This document shows, in pieces, positions 1 through 9,469 of a stretch of DNA of 64,000 bases. The notes beneath the pieces were generated by a model. It worked only from the letters and a program-made list of their open reading frames with translations, was not told the DNA's origin and made no database searches. The translations under genes were made by a program, and so were the position numbers. The stretch is from NCBI RefSeq assembly GCF_028751195.1, contig NZ_CP066784.1, forward strand, positions 3,782,001 to 3,846,000. The letters run 5' to 3'. The stretch's first letter is position 1; every line of letters starts with the position of its first letter. Source of the DNA: Alicyclobacillus sp. ALC3 (lineage in GTDB: Bacteria; Bacillota; Bacilli; Alicyclobacillales; Alicyclobacillaceae).

Positions 1-682
1 TCTTCCTGGTCAATCGAAATGGCTCGACTCGTCCATCCCGAACCAAGGTGTGTACAATTACAATCTTCAAAAGGCTAAGCAATTGCTCACCCAGGCTGGT
101 TACAAGACAAACAGCAGCGGGCAACTACTCGATAAGTCTGGGAAACCCATCTCCTTTAGTATTGAAGTTCCTAGCGGATGGACGGACTGGATTCAGACAG
201 CACAAATTATCCAATCTAATCTGAAACAGTTGGGGATCAGCGTGACTGTTTCCACTCCCCAATACTCTGCCTATAGCTCAAGTCTGTCAGATGGACAATT
301 TCAAGGCGCATTGTTGGGCTTTGGCGGTCAGGCTAGTCCATATCAGGCTTTCAATTCCCTTGTAAATGGCCAGTCTGCGCTCCCCGTCGGACAGAGCACG
401 AGCCAGAACCAAGAACGCTTCAAAGACCCAAGTGTCGACAAGGTACTGGCCAACTGGCAGCAGTCAACAAGTCAGGCAACACAGCAAACGGATGCCAATC
501 AGGTTCAGCAAGCTGTATACAATCTCGTCCCGGTCATCGCATTGTTTTACGGTGCAACATGGAGCGAGTTCAGCACTAAGGCATTCACTGGGTGGCCAAG
601 TGCGAGCGATCCGTATGCACCACCGGCGCCATATGGGCAGCCTCCGCTGATGATTTTCACGCATCTGAAACCTCGTTCATAG
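1..682 (+). CDS. ABC transporter substrate-binding protein, family 5 (C-terminal part)
   Basis: The reading frame is open from base 2 and enters the window from the left, so this is only the last 226 residues. The segment NYNLQKAKQLLTQAGY is the usual C-terminal motif of family-5 solute-binding proteins (OppA/DppA type), in which a lysine-rich helix precedes LL-x-AGY. The protein would sit outside the membrane as a lipoprotein and hand its ligand to the two permeases that follow on the same strand. Family 5 binds peptides, nickel or, in several thermophiles, oligosaccharides. Because glycosidase genes follow in the same direction I infer an oligosaccharide ligand. The N-terminus, lipobox and binding pocket are outside the window, so the ligand cannot be judged here. 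Confidence 0.9.
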   Translation, partial: LPGQSKWLDSSIPNQGVYNYNLQKAKQLLTQAGYKTNSSGQLLDKSGKPISFSIEVPSGWTDWIQTAQIIQSNLKQLGISVTVSTPQYSAYSSSLSDGQFQGALLGFGGQASPYQAFNSLVNGQSALPVGQSTSQNQERFKDPSVDKVLANWQQSTSQATQQTDANQVQQAVYNLVPVIALFYGATWSEFSTKAFTGWPSASDPYAPPAPYGQPPLMIFTHLKPRS

Positions 683-690
683 AACACGTG

Positions 691-722
691 CGAGCCTTCC
701 TGGGCAGTTGGCTCGGGAAGGC
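691..722 (+). terminator. Intercistronic hairpin behind the binding-protein gene
   Basis: GCCTTCC at 694-700 pairs with GGAAGGC at 716-722, and an overlapping alternative stem pairs CGAGCC (691-696) with GGCTCG (710-715). There is no long T-run, so it is more likely a 3'-end stabiliser or partial terminator that keeps binding protein above permease levels than a full stop. The permease ribosome binding site (AAAGGAG) follows directly. Confidence 0.45.
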
Positions 723-745
723 ATCTGTTAAAAGGAGCACTGCGA

Positions 746-1738
746 ATGCGGTATTTCGCTCGCAAGATTGGCTTTCTGGTCTTGACGGTTTGGATCGCGG
801 TCACACTCAACTTCATTATCCCGCGATTGATGCCGGGGAATCCTGCACAAGCCATGATGGCGAAATATGCTCAGGAGGGTCCTGTGAGTCCTGACCAGGA
901 GAAAGCATTGGCATTGATGCTAGGATTGCCAACTGGGTCGCTGTGGAATCAGTACTGGAGGTACTTGGTAAATATCATTCAAGGGAATTTTGGAGTTTCC
1001 TACTCCTACTTCCCACAGACAGTCTCATCCGTCATCATGCACGCCTTGCCATGGACACTAGTTTTGGTCGGTATGGTGACCGTTCTGCAATTTGTGGTTG
1101 GCACTCTGCTTGGCGTGTATGCAGCGTGGAATCGTGGGAAAAAGTTCGATTCTACGGCTACGGTCTTCCTGTCATTTACGTCGGCGTTCCCATACTTTTG
1201 GTTCGCCTTGGCATTGATCTATTTCTTTGGTTTCATTCATCGATGGTTTCCGATTTCCGGAGGATACAGTGGGAATCTCAGGCCTTCTTTGACGGCAGCC
1301 TTTTGGGGCAGTGCAATCTATCACAGTGTCCTACCAGCTCTTACGATTTTTGTTACGGGCGTCGGAGGGTCGCTCCTCGGTATGCGCAACAATATGATCA
1401 ACACGCTTGGTGAAGACTACATTCTCTTAGCTCGAGCCGGAGGTCTGAAGAACCGGACCATCGCCATCCGTTACGCAGCAAGAAATGCGATGCTTCCCAT
1501 TGTCACGAACTTTGCGATGGCGCTTGGCATGGTTGTTGGAGGCTCCCTCCTCATGGAGACGGTTTTTGCATATCCCGGGATGGGGTATCTGCTTGCTACC
1601 GCGGTCAGTAACCAGGACTATCCGCTTCTGCAAACGTTGTTTCTCTTTATCACTATCAGCGTATTGCTCGCCAACTTTGCAGCGGATATTGTGGCTGGTC
1701 TCCTCGATCCCCGCGTCCGTAAGGGGGTAACGAGGTGA
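746..1738 (+). CDS. ABC transporter permease, OppB/DppB type
   Basis: A 330-residue integral membrane protein. It begins with a short cytoplasmic end and a first membrane helix (FLVLTVWIAVTLNFIIPRLMPGNP), the typical start of DppB/OppB proteins with their conserved R-x-x-P-G-[ND]-P. The later EDYILLARAGGLKNRTIAIRYAARNAMLP is the EAA loop that contacts the ATPases. The last helices end in LLDPRVRKG, another family hallmark. The start ATG is preceded by AAAGGAG at 731-737. The gene overlaps the next permease by four bases, so the two are translationally coupled. It would form half of the membrane channel of the transporter whose binding protein lies just upstream. Family assignment is firm; the substrate is inferred from neighbours only. 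Confidence 0.93.
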   Translation: MRYFARKIGFLVLTVWIAVTLNFIIPRLMPGNPAQAMMAKYAQEGPVSPDQEKALALMLGLPTGSLWNQYWRYLVNIIQGNFGVSYSYFPQTVSSVIMHALPWTLVLVGMVTVLQFVVGTLLGVYAAWNRGKKFDSTATVFLSFTSAFPYFWFALALIYFFGFIHRWFPISGGYSGNLRPSLTAAFWGSAIYHSVLPALTIFVTGVGGSLLGMRNNMINTLGEDYILLARAGGLKNRTIAIRYAARNAMLPIVTNFAMALGMVVGGSLLMETVFAYPGMGYLLATAVSNQDYPLLQTLFLFITISVLLANFAADIVAGLLDPRVRKGVTR

Positions 1739-2592
1739 CACAGAGCGTGAAACAGCAAAGACCGATTCAAATCGTGTGGCGAAACAGAAAAGCGCGAATT
1801 GGTATCGTGATATTGACAATCTTTGTCCTGATGGCTTTGTTTGGCCCGCTCGTGGCACCGTATTCCATCACGAATATATCATTCGCTCCATCACAAGGTC
1901 CGACAGCCGCGCACTGGCTTGGTACAACACAGAGTGGGCAGGATGTCCTGACACAGCTCTTGTTTGGAGCACGTGTGTCGATGTTTGTTGGGTTTGTCTC
2001 AGGCGGAATTGTGATTCTTGTTGCACTTCTCGTCGGCTTTGTCGCAGGGTATTTTGGTGGCATCATAGATGACGTATTGTCACTTGTGATGAACATCGTG
2101 CTTGTCCTCCCAGGTCTTCCGCTCATGATTTTGATTGCTACTTACATTCCACATCACGGGATTGGAGAAATAATCTTTGTTATGTCACTGACCGGATGGG
2201 CGTTTGGCGGCAGAACGCTACGTGCACAGATGCTGACGTTAAGTCGTCAAGATTACGTATTGTCGGCGAGGTTCGCGGGAGAGAATCCGTTCCGGGTTAT
2301 ATTTAGAGAAATCTTGCCAAATATGTTGTCGTATATCATTGCGAATTTCTTCGGTGCTGTCACTGGAGCAGTCCTTGCTGAAGCGGGATTGGAGTTTCTA
2401 GGACTCGGAAATCCGAGCATCACGAGTTGGGGAACAATGATTTATTGGGCGCAAAATGGTGATGCCTTGCTCAATGGCCAATGGGCGTGGATTATCGCTC
2501 CAGGACTTTGTATCGCACTGCTTGCATCATCATTGACACTTATCAACTTCGGTATCGATACGATTGCCAATCCAAGGTTGCAGGAGAACTGA
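1735..2592 (+). CDS. ABC transporter permease, OppC/DppC type
   Basis: A 285-residue membrane protein. Hallmarks are an N-terminal helix followed by HWLGTTQSGQDVLTQLLFGARVS (the family's HPLGTDxxGRD-type periplasmic motif), a central EAA-like loop (RQDYVLSARFAGENPFRVIFREILPN) and a final INFGIDTIANPRLQ tail. It starts with GTG inside the preceding stop (GTGA overlap). It pairs with the OppB-like permease and two ATPases to form a complete Opp/Dpp-family importer. Its length is normal for the family, and I see no damage. Confidence 0.93.
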   Translation: MTQSVKQQRPIQIVWRNRKARIGIVILTIFVLMALFGPLVAPYSITNISFAPSQGPTAAHWLGTTQSGQDVLTQLLFGARVSMFVGFVSGGIVILVALLVGFVAGYFGGIIDDVLSLVMNIVLVLPGLPLMILIATYIPHHGIGEIIFVMSLTGWAFGGRTLRAQMLTLSRQDYVLSARFAGENPFRVIFREILPNMLSYIIANFFGAVTGAVLAEAGLEFLGLGNPSITSWGTMIYWAQNGDALLNGQWAWIIAPGLCIALLASSLTLINFGIDTIANPRLQEN

Positions 2593-2596
2593 TGAG

Positions 2597-3565
2597 ATGT
2601 TGCAGGTAAAAGACCTTTATGTTACATACCGTGCGCGTAGCGGTCCTGGAGTTGCAGCGGTAAGGGGCGTGGACTTCGAGATTCCAGACAACACGTTCGT
2701 AGGGCTGGTGGGCGAGTCTGGCTGTGGCAAGTCAACACTCGGATTTGCTATTGCTGTTTTGCTTGATGAACGGCGCAATACTGTAAGCGGGCAGGTCCTG
2801 CTTGACGGGGTTGATCTGCATCAGTTGTCCCCCGAACGGCTCCGTACCTTGCGTTGGTCGAAGCTGTCCGTTGTGCTACAGGGAGGCATGAATGCATTCA
2901 ACCCAGTCCTACGGTTGAAGCACCAGTTCATGGACGTCATGAAAGCTCACGCAAATCTGAGTAAGGCAGAGATGACGGACCGTATCGCACAACTCCTTGT
3001 CGCTGTTGAACTGGACCCCTCAGTGATGGAATCCTATCCACATGAACTCTCAGGGGGTATGAAGCAAAGGGCCGCTATTGCACTGGCCCTTGCACTTGAG
3101 CCGCGGCTTGTGATTTTAGATGAACCGACAACGGCGCTGGATGTGGTGGTGCAGCGGTCAATTGTCACGATGTTGAGTCAACTTCAACAGCAACTTGGTT
3201 TTTCCGTACTGTTTGTGAGTCATGACCTGGGGCTGGTGCTTGAAGTTGCGCACCGCGTCATGGTCATGTACGCCGGACAGATTGTAGAGGATAAACCAGC
3301 CGATTTGATTATTGATGAGGCGGAGCATCCTTACACGCGGGCTCTGCTTGGATGCTATGCAAATCCCCACGCGAAAAAAGTCGCTCTGACAGGAATACCA
3401 GGATCACCTCCTGATTTGCGGGAGCATTTGCGCGGGTGCCCGTTCGTACCAAGGTGCAAACAGCGGATCGAGATCTGCGAAACAGAGGCACCTCGATTAC
3501 GTCCACGGGGCGGCGGATCGGTTGCCTGTCACCTTGATGTCCATAAGGAGGTGCCTGCGCGATGA
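2597..3565 (+). CDS. ABC transporter ATP-binding protein, OppD/DppD type
   Basis: A 322-residue cytoplasmic ATPase. Walker A GESGCGKST lies at residues 39-47, the signature LSGGMKQRAAIALAL near the middle, then Walker B LVILDEPTTALD and the switch histidine SHDLG. The C-terminal oligopeptide-transporter extension carries the cysteine cluster seen in GCPFVPRCKQRIEICE, which binds an iron-sulfur cluster in some relatives. I chose ATG 2597 because CAGGAGA at 2581-2587 gives good spacing; an upstream in-frame start would lie inside the preceding gene. It overlaps the next ATPase by four bases. It powers the importer together with OppF. Confidence 0.92.
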   Translation: MLQVKDLYVTYRARSGPGVAAVRGVDFEIPDNTFVGLVGESGCGKSTLGFAIAVLLDERRNTVSGQVLLDGVDLHQLSPERLRTLRWSKLSVVLQGGMNAFNPVLRLKHQFMDVMKAHANLSKAEMTDRIAQLLVAVELDPSVMESYPHELSGGMKQRAAIALALALEPRLVILDEPTTALDVVVQRSIVTMLSQLQQQLGFSVLFVSHDLGLVLEVAHRVMVMYAGQIVEDKPADLIIDEAEHPYTRALLGCYANPHAKKVALTGIPGSPPDLREHLRGCPFVPRCKQRIEICETEAPRLRPRGGGSVACHLDVHKEVPAR

Positions 3566-4596
3566 ATAAACACAGAGGTACAACTCAAACCGTCGCGACC
3601 AAAGACACCACTCGAGCGGTGAGTCGTGAAGGCATCCTTAAGCTGGAGAATGTAAGTAAGGTGTACACTAGTCGCGACAGATCGACGGTCGCGGCAAGTA
3701 ACGTCAATTTCACAGTTGAGCCCGGCACGATTGTGGCACTGATTGGTGAAAGTGGAAGTGGGAAAAGTACACTTGCAAGACTCATTACAGGGATAGAGCG
3801 CCCAACGAGTGGACGGATTACTTTTGGGAAGTGGGACGTCATAGGTCTGAAATCGCGCCAACTTCGCAGATATCGGAAGCACGTACAAATGGTGTTTCAG
3901 GACCCTTTCGCAGCATTGAATCCACAAAATACCGTGCTTTACAGCATTGTTCGGCCACTGCGTAAACACCTTGAAATGAGTGAGTCAGATGCGCGACAAC
4001 GGGCGATGGAGATTATGGAAACCGTTCGACTCACTCCGGTCGAACAGTTTGTAAACAAGAGACCTCATCAGTTGTCCGGTGGGCAGAGACAACGGCTTGT
4101 GATTGCCAGGGCCATCGCACCGGAGCCTGACTTAATTGTAGCGGACGAGCCAGTGTCGATGCTCGATGTTTCTATCCGAGCGCACGTGCTTGAGCTGATT
4201 AACGAGATCCGCCATACACGCAATATGTCTGTCGTTTATATCACGCATGACATACTCAGTGCTAGGGTGCTTGCGGACCAGGTTGTGGTTCTGTATCGCG
4301 GGCACGTCGTGGAACGTGGAGTCTCTGACGAGGTACTCCAGAATCCGCAGCATCCGTACACCCGGCTTTTATTTGCTTCAGTGCCAAACCCGTTTGAACG
4401 GTCTCGGAATGGGGGCTCCAAAGGAGACGAGCGCGGTCGAGTAACATCTCATATGATTTCCTTAAGTACCGTGAGCGGGGAGTCGGGGTGCACGTTTGCA
4501 CCGCGTTGTCCCTATGTGATGGACAAGTGCCTGACATCAGTCCCTGCATTATCTGGAAGTGAGGCACATCAAACCGCGTGTTATTGGAAGGACTAA
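3562..4596 (+). CDS. ABC transporter ATP-binding protein, OppF/DppF type
   Basis: A 344-residue ATPase that completes the importer. It shows Walker A GESGSGKST, the Q-loop region QMVFQDPFAALNPQ, the signature LSGGQRQRLVIARAI, Walker B LIVADEPVSMLD and the switch histidine YITHDI. As in OppD, the C-terminus has a cysteine cluster (CTFAPRCPYVMDKC). Its first about 25 residues before the ATPase fold are polar and variable. The start ATG overlaps the oppD-like stop (ATGA). The glycosidase gene begins seven bases after the stop, which ties transport and sugar hydrolysis into one transcript. Confidence 0.92.
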   Translation: MNKHRGTTQTVATKDTTRAVSREGILKLENVSKVYTSRDRSTVAASNVNFTVEPGTIVALIGESGSGKSTLARLITGIERPTSGRITFGKWDVIGLKSRQLRRYRKHVQMVFQDPFAALNPQNTVLYSIVRPLRKHLEMSESDARQRAMEIMETVRLTPVEQFVNKRPHQLSGGQRQRLVIARAIAPEPDLIVADEPVSMLDVSIRAHVLELINEIRHTRNMSVVYITHDILSARVLADQVVVLYRGHVVERGVSDEVLQNPQHPYTRLLFASVPNPFERSRNGGSKGDERGRVTSHMISLSTVSGESGCTFAPRCPYVMDKCLTSVPALSGSEAHQTACYWKD

Positions 4597-4602
4597 GACG
4601 AA

Positions 4603-6996
4603 ATGGGGGCAGCAAGATTGGTATACTACGAGAACAAACATTTTGTCATCAACGGGAGAAAAACTTTTCTATACGGCGCGGAGTGCCACTACTTTCGGCT
4701 GGATCCAGATCAGTGGTCAGATAGACTGCAAAAAATCAAGGATGCCGGTTTCAATCTTGTGAGCACCTATGTCCCGTGGATATGGCATGAGCCAGTCGAA
4801 GGACAGATAGATCTAGTAGGTCTCACACATCCGCGGCGCAATCTCCGTGAATTCCTCGATATGTGCAACGAGTATGGCATGTACGCTGTGGTTCGACCAG
4901 GTCCTTACGTCATGTCCGAGCTCAAGAACGAAGGTATCCCGCACTGGTTGCTCGACGAGTATCCGGAGATAATTGCACACACACCATCTGGGGAACCGCA
5001 TCCCACTCGGGTGGTATCCTATCTTCATCCGTTGTACCTAGAGTTTGTTGAGAAGTGGTATCGGGAAGTTTCTAGGATAGTTCAACCGCGGCTCATCACA
5101 AACGGTGGACCAATCATCATGTTTCAGCTCGACAACGAGATTGGCATGTTGCACTGGGTAACCAATACCGGCGACAACCATCCCCACACTCTAAAACGTT
5201 TTGCAGAGTTTGACCGTAGTAAACAGGAGAAGCGGCCGCTCACGGAGTTGGCAAAGCATTGGGCCTGGGCTGAATTTGCACGACAGGAGGCAGCTGAGTA
5301 TGTCCGTGTGCTTGCACAACTGGCGCGAAGAAACGGGATCGACGTGCCATTTATAGTTAACGTCCATGGGTTCAAAGACTTTTCTGTATACAGCCGCGGC
5401 GTCGACTATCCCATCGGCTTATCGCAGCTTCGGGACGCAGCCAGAGTGGACGATGTGGTCTTGGCGGGTGACTTCTACCCAGGCAAGATTGGCTATGACA
5501 ACTTTCATGACCTGATATTGAGTTCGGCTCTTACAGACGCACTTGCGCAACCCGAACAGCCTTTGTTTTCCGCGGAATTTCAGTCTGGCCGCCTGTCGGA
5601 CCGCCCGCGCGTGTCTCCGAGTGATGTAGACTTGATTACAAGGCTGTGTGTGGCGAACGGTATGAACGCGCTTAACTACTACATGTACTGTGGCGGCGAC
5701 AATGTGGAAGGAATAGGCCTTTTTGGGCGCCGTCACGAGTGGCAAGCACCGATTGCCTCGAATGGAGATCTTCGACCTTCTTACGCAGTTACCAGCTACC
5801 TGGGACAACTGCTTCATACCTTTGGTGATACACTCTGTGAAGCGCCGAAATTGGTAGACACCTTCATAGGATTCTATTCTCCGTACTACGCAACAGAGAT
5901 TGTGAACCGAGAAGATGCGGACGTCAGGCGTGTGATTGGCGATATAGAGAGTGAACGTGAAAACATGCATTTCGACGGGGTATGGCGGCTGTTGTCTGCA
6001 GCTAACATTGCGTATGGGGCCGTTGATGTACAAAAGTCAGACATTGATGTTAAGAAATACCCTACACTTTGGATGGCGACGACCAAGTACATGGATTGTG
6101 TAACGCAGGGGAAGCTCGTTCGATATATCAGGGATGGTGGCCAGGTCGTGATAGGGCCCCAAGTGCCGCGCTACGACATGAATGAGGAACCTTGTGACAT
6201 CTTGGCTCAGGCAGTCGGCGCTGTTGAAGTTGGCAGCAAAGGTGGGTATCAGCGTGTCAATATCTGCGGTTTGGAGTCAGTGTTTTGCCGGCATTATACG
6301 GTCTTTGATAAGCCTGAGGATGCACAGCTCATAGCATTCAGCGAACAGGGTCAACGCGAAGCACTGGCCTATCGCCGCAAGCTCGGATTGGGCCAAGTGG
6401 TTGTTCTCGGTGTTGGCATGTCGTACGAATACCAATATCAATTGGAAGTCATTTCTCGCCTCGCAAAGCTTATTGGCGTTCACGCGCGGCTATCCGTTTC
6501 CGATGCGAGTGTTTGTGTTAGTGAACGGGCCGGTAAGAACGGTTCTCTTATCTCGGTGCTGAATGTAGACGATACAGCCCGAAGCACTCATGTATTTCGA
6601 AGTAAGACTGATTTGTTTGGCGGGTCATCCGTTTCACTTCGACCTCGATCCGGTAAATTGCTCCCAGTGCAGTTTCACGTCGCAGAAGATGTGACCATTG
6701 ACTATAGCAATGTGGAATTACTAAGAATCGAGGATGATAGGATCATTAAGATGGACATTTATGTCCCCGCTGGGGAAACGGGAGCTATCGCTCTTACGCT
6801 CGGAGAACAAGTATCTTTGGAAGACCCGAGTGTGTCAGCGGTAGAGACACTGAAACATGATAGAAATGCATGTGCAGAGGTCGTGAAGCAGGGTAAGCAG
6901 CACGTGGTTCACATACCAGAAAACTCCACGGATGCCCTATGGACCCTTCACATTGTTCGCCAAGAATCCGCAGTTGGTATGGAGGCTGGACAGTGA
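4603..6996 (+). CDS. Beta-galactosidase-like glycoside hydrolase, family 35 type
   Basis: A 797-residue protein with no signal peptide, so probably cytoplasmic. The N-terminal (beta/alpha)8 barrel opens with FLYGAECHYFRLDPDQWSDRLQKIKDAGFNLVSTYVPW, the GH35 signature region. The acid/base glutamate is E179 in GGPIIMFQLDNEIG, and the likely nucleophile is E325 in PLFSAEFQSGR. After the barrel come a glutamine-amidotransferase-like segment and beta domains. GH35 enzymes remove terminal beta-galactose; related GH42-like enzymes share the fold, so the exact sugar is open. The ribosome binding site is GGAAGGA at 4586-4592. It probably acts on oligosaccharides brought in by the upstream ABC importer and overlaps the next glycosidase by four bases. 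Confidence 0.82.
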   Translation: MGAARLVYYENKHFVINGRKTFLYGAECHYFRLDPDQWSDRLQKIKDAGFNLVSTYVPWIWHEPVEGQIDLVGLTHPRRNLREFLDMCNEYGMYAVVRPGPYVMSELKNEGIPHWLLDEYPEIIAHTPSGEPHPTRVVSYLHPLYLEFVEKWYREVSRIVQPRLITNGGPIIMFQLDNEIGMLHWVTNTGDNHPHTLKRFAEFDRSKQEKRPLTELAKHWAWAEFARQEAAEYVRVLAQLARRNGIDVPFIVNVHGFKDFSVYSRGVDYPIGLSQLRDAARVDDVVLAGDFYPGKIGYDNFHDLILSSALTDALAQPEQPLFSAEFQSGRLSDRPRVSPSDVDLITRLCVANGMNALNYYMYCGGDNVEGIGLFGRRHEWQAPIASNGDLRPSYAVTSYLGQLLHTFGDTLCEAPKLVDTFIGFYSPYYATEIVNREDADVRRVIGDIESERENMHFDGVWRLLSAANIAYGAVDVQKSDIDVKKYPTLWMATTKYMDCVTQGKLVRYIRDGGQVVIGPQVPRYDMNEEPCDILAQAVGAVEVGSKGGYQRVNICGLESVFCRHYTVFDKPEDAQLIAFSEQGQREALAYRRKLGLGQVVVLGVGMSYEYQYQLEVISRLAKLIGVHARLSVSDASVCVSERAGKNGSLISVLNVDDTARSTHVFRSKTDLFGGSSVSLRPRSGKLLPVQFHVAEDVTIDYSNVELLRIEDDRIIKMDIYVPAGETGAIALTLGEQVSLEDPSVSAVETLKHDRNACAEVVKQGKQHVVHIPENSTDALWTLHIVRQESAVGMEAGQ

Positions 6997-9218
6997 AACA
7001 AGTCCTCGGCGGCATGTGGCACTATGAGCCGCTTGAGCACACTGTGATAAAGGAAACCGAAACGATTCATATTTTTGAAGGTCTTCCGCCCACTGGTACG
7101 ATGGAACTGCCACGTAGCTGGCAGCTCGCCGGCGTTGAGGATTTTAACGGCGTGGTACGTTTTTCACGTTCTTTTAGAGCTGATTTGCCGCCCGGGGAAC
7201 GGATTTTTCTCCGGTTTGCAGGGGTGGATTACAGTGCGAATGTTCGACTAAACGGAGTTCATCTAGGTACCCATGAAGGCTATTTTCAGGCCTTTGAGTT
7301 CGAGGTGACGGACGTCATTGGTCCTGAGAATGAGCTGGAAGTCAAGGTTAGCTGTCCACGCGAAGACGAAAACAGCCTGTGGCCAAACAAAAAGATACTG
7401 GTGAAGGGCGTCTTTAACCACCACGATGCAAGACCTGGAGGCTGGCATCCACAGACCGGTCAGAGTAAGGCCACCGGCGGGATCTGGGGGGCCATTACTC
7501 TGGAATCGAGACCTGTGAGTTTCATCAAGTCAGTGAAAGTTCAGACGGTATTGCTCGAAGAAGATGAGGCGCTCGTGGAAGCTCAGGTGATGATAGATTC
7601 AAGCTCTCGTGTCACAGTGCAGCTATCGTGTGAGATTGCGGGAGAGTCCCACGACGAGATGGTCAGCATTAACGTCGGCATAACCAGTCACAGCCTAGTC
7701 ATTCGGGTACGAAACCCCCAGCTGTGGTGGACATGGGACCTGGGCACACCTAATCTGTATGATGTAAGAGTCAGCATACATCCCTTGTATGGTCACGAAG
7801 CCAGTTATTCAGGTGAATTGGTGCTGAACAGAGGAAATACTCAAGCGTTAAACAAAGGTAAAAATGGTTCGGTATGTACTCATGAGGTCGTAGTCCAAGT
7901 TGGTCTACGTTCAGTCCACTATGACAAAGCGACGGGAACATGGTTTTTGAATGGCCAGCGAATCTTTCTCCGGGGAACAAATGTCATTCCAACACAGTGG
8001 TTGTCCGACTACACGGACGGAGTTATCGCGCGGGATATGGAACTCCTCCGAGTTGCGCACATTAACGCGGTCCGCGTCCACGCGCATGTCAATCGCAAGG
8101 AATTCTATGAAGCTTGCGACAGTGCCGGCATTTTCGTCTGGCAAGACTTCCCCCTGCAGTGGAGCTACCTCGAGCGCAACGATGTACTTAGCAGCGCTGT
8201 ATCGCAAATACGTGATATGGTGGAACAACTGTACAACCATCCATCGATTTTCACATGGTGCTGCCATAACGAACCGAGTAGCAACGCCCAATCCATGGAT
8301 GCGCTGCTCGTACAAGTTGTCCGTGGGCTAGACAGCACTCGTCACGTGCATCAGCAGTCCGACTTTAAGGAGCACCCGTATTGGGGGTGGTACCTCGACG
8401 ACTACACGGTCTTTCGCGACGCACCTATGGGTCCGTTAGTTACCGAATTTGGTGCACAGGCGTTTCCCAATCGGAGAGTCATGGATAGCATTACGACAGA
8501 CATCTCTGACTGGGCCCGTCTCTCGTATCACAACTTCCAGTGGGACGAGACGGTTAACATAGCGGGAATTAAACTGGATGGAACCATGGATGAAGTCATT
8601 GCAGCGTCACAGTCCTACCAAGCGGAACTACTAAAGTTTGTTGTGGAAAATTACCGTCGCCATCGATACAAGAGGGTCGGTGCACTGTTCCAATTCATGT
8701 TTATGGACTGCTGGCCATCCATCACATGGTCTGTGGTGGATGTGAACCGCGAACCAAAACAGGGTTACGAAGCGCTACGCGCGGCCTATCAGCCAGTGCT
8801 CCCGATACTGGTGATACCACGAAAACGGTGGCTCCCTGGGCGGACGTTGTCGATTCAGATGTGGATTGTAAACGATCTACCTCAGCAATTTGTGAACGTA
8901 CATATCACGGCCAAGCTCACCTTCATCCGTTCCCGACAAACGGAAGAGAGCAGTGACAAGGTTGAAAATGTTACTTCCACTGTCATCGACGTTTTGGGGT
9001 TAGATGCTCTAGCTGTGAACATTCCACAAGACGCGTGTATGGAGATGGAACCGGTGAAATACCAGATTCCGTCCAGTGTACTGCCTGGAGAATATCGGCT
9101 GGGCGTTGTCTTACACCAGGAATTTGGCGGTGAGCTTTCGACAAACAGTTATATAATTGTCATTTCTGAACCCGCACCGAACTTTTACGATGGACCGACG
9201 GAAGCACTGAACGGATAA
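6993..9218 (+). CDS. Glycoside hydrolase family 2, beta-mannosidase-like
   Basis: A 741-residue cytoplasmic enzyme. An N-terminal jelly-roll sugar-binding domain (residues about 1-180, with LPRSWQL and GGIWGAI) precedes an immunoglobulin-like domain and the catalytic barrel. The acid/base is E427 in the WCCHNEPSS motif, and the nucleophile is E485 in PLVTEFGAQAFP. The motif YNHPSIFTWCCHNEP and the overall order are closest to beta-mannosidases of GH2. I start it at GTG 6993, which overlaps the GH35 stop; a longer in-frame start lies inside that gene. It is the last gene of the sugar operon. Beta-galactosidase or glucuronidase activity cannot be excluded from motifs alone. Confidence 0.8.
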   Translation: MKQVLGGMWHYEPLEHTVIKETETIHIFEGLPPTGTMELPRSWQLAGVEDFNGVVRFSRSFRADLPPGERIFLRFAGVDYSANVRLNGVHLGTHEGYFQAFEFEVTDVIGPENELEVKVSCPREDENSLWPNKKILVKGVFNHHDARPGGWHPQTGQSKATGGIWGAITLESRPVSFIKSVKVQTVLLEEDEALVEAQVMIDSSSRVTVQLSCEIAGESHDEMVSINVGITSHSLVIRVRNPQLWWTWDLGTPNLYDVRVSIHPLYGHEASYSGELVLNRGNTQALNKGKNGSVCTHEVVVQVGLRSVHYDKATGTWFLNGQRIFLRGTNVIPTQWLSDYTDGVIARDMELLRVAHINAVRVHAHVNRKEFYEACDSAGIFVWQDFPLQWSYLERNDVLSSAVSQIRDMVEQLYNHPSIFTWCCHNEPSSNAQSMDALLVQVVRGLDSTRHVHQQSDFKEHPYWGWYLDDYTVFRDAPMGPLVTEFGAQAFPNRRVMDSITTDISDWARLSYHNFQWDETVNIAGIKLDGTMDEVIAASQSYQAELLKFVVENYRRHRYKRVGALFQFMFMDCWPSITWSVVDVNREPKQGYEALRAAYQPVLPILVIPRKRWLPGRTLSIQMWIVNDLPQQFVNVHITAKLTFIRSRQTEESSDKVENVTSTVIDVLGLDALAVNIPQDACMEMEPVKYQIPSSVLPGEYRLGVVLHQEFGGELSTNSYIIVISEPAPNFYDGPTEALNG

Positions 9219-9469
9219 AAATTGGCGCAAGTGAGCGTGTCTAAAAGCTGCGTATTTGGAGTGGAAGACCGTTCGTTCCTTTTCCTCATACCATCGACCA
9301 CACGAAGTAATTTTGACTGAATCTTTTTCAGACGAAATGTTAAGCTGAAGACGGGATTTCTTTGTCTATATTTTCACGGCACAGGATGGTTTCACCATGG
9401 ACCCTTCGTGGATGGAGCAGCGCTCTTTGACGGGTAGCTTGATATTCAACTTCTTTCCCCTCGGTTGTG
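9219..9469. other. Non-coding stretch after the glycosidase operon
   Basis: About 250 bases with no open frame carrying recognisable protein features and no clear terminator hairpin. It leads into the degraded transposase described next and may contain its unrecognisable 5' part. Confidence 0.5.
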
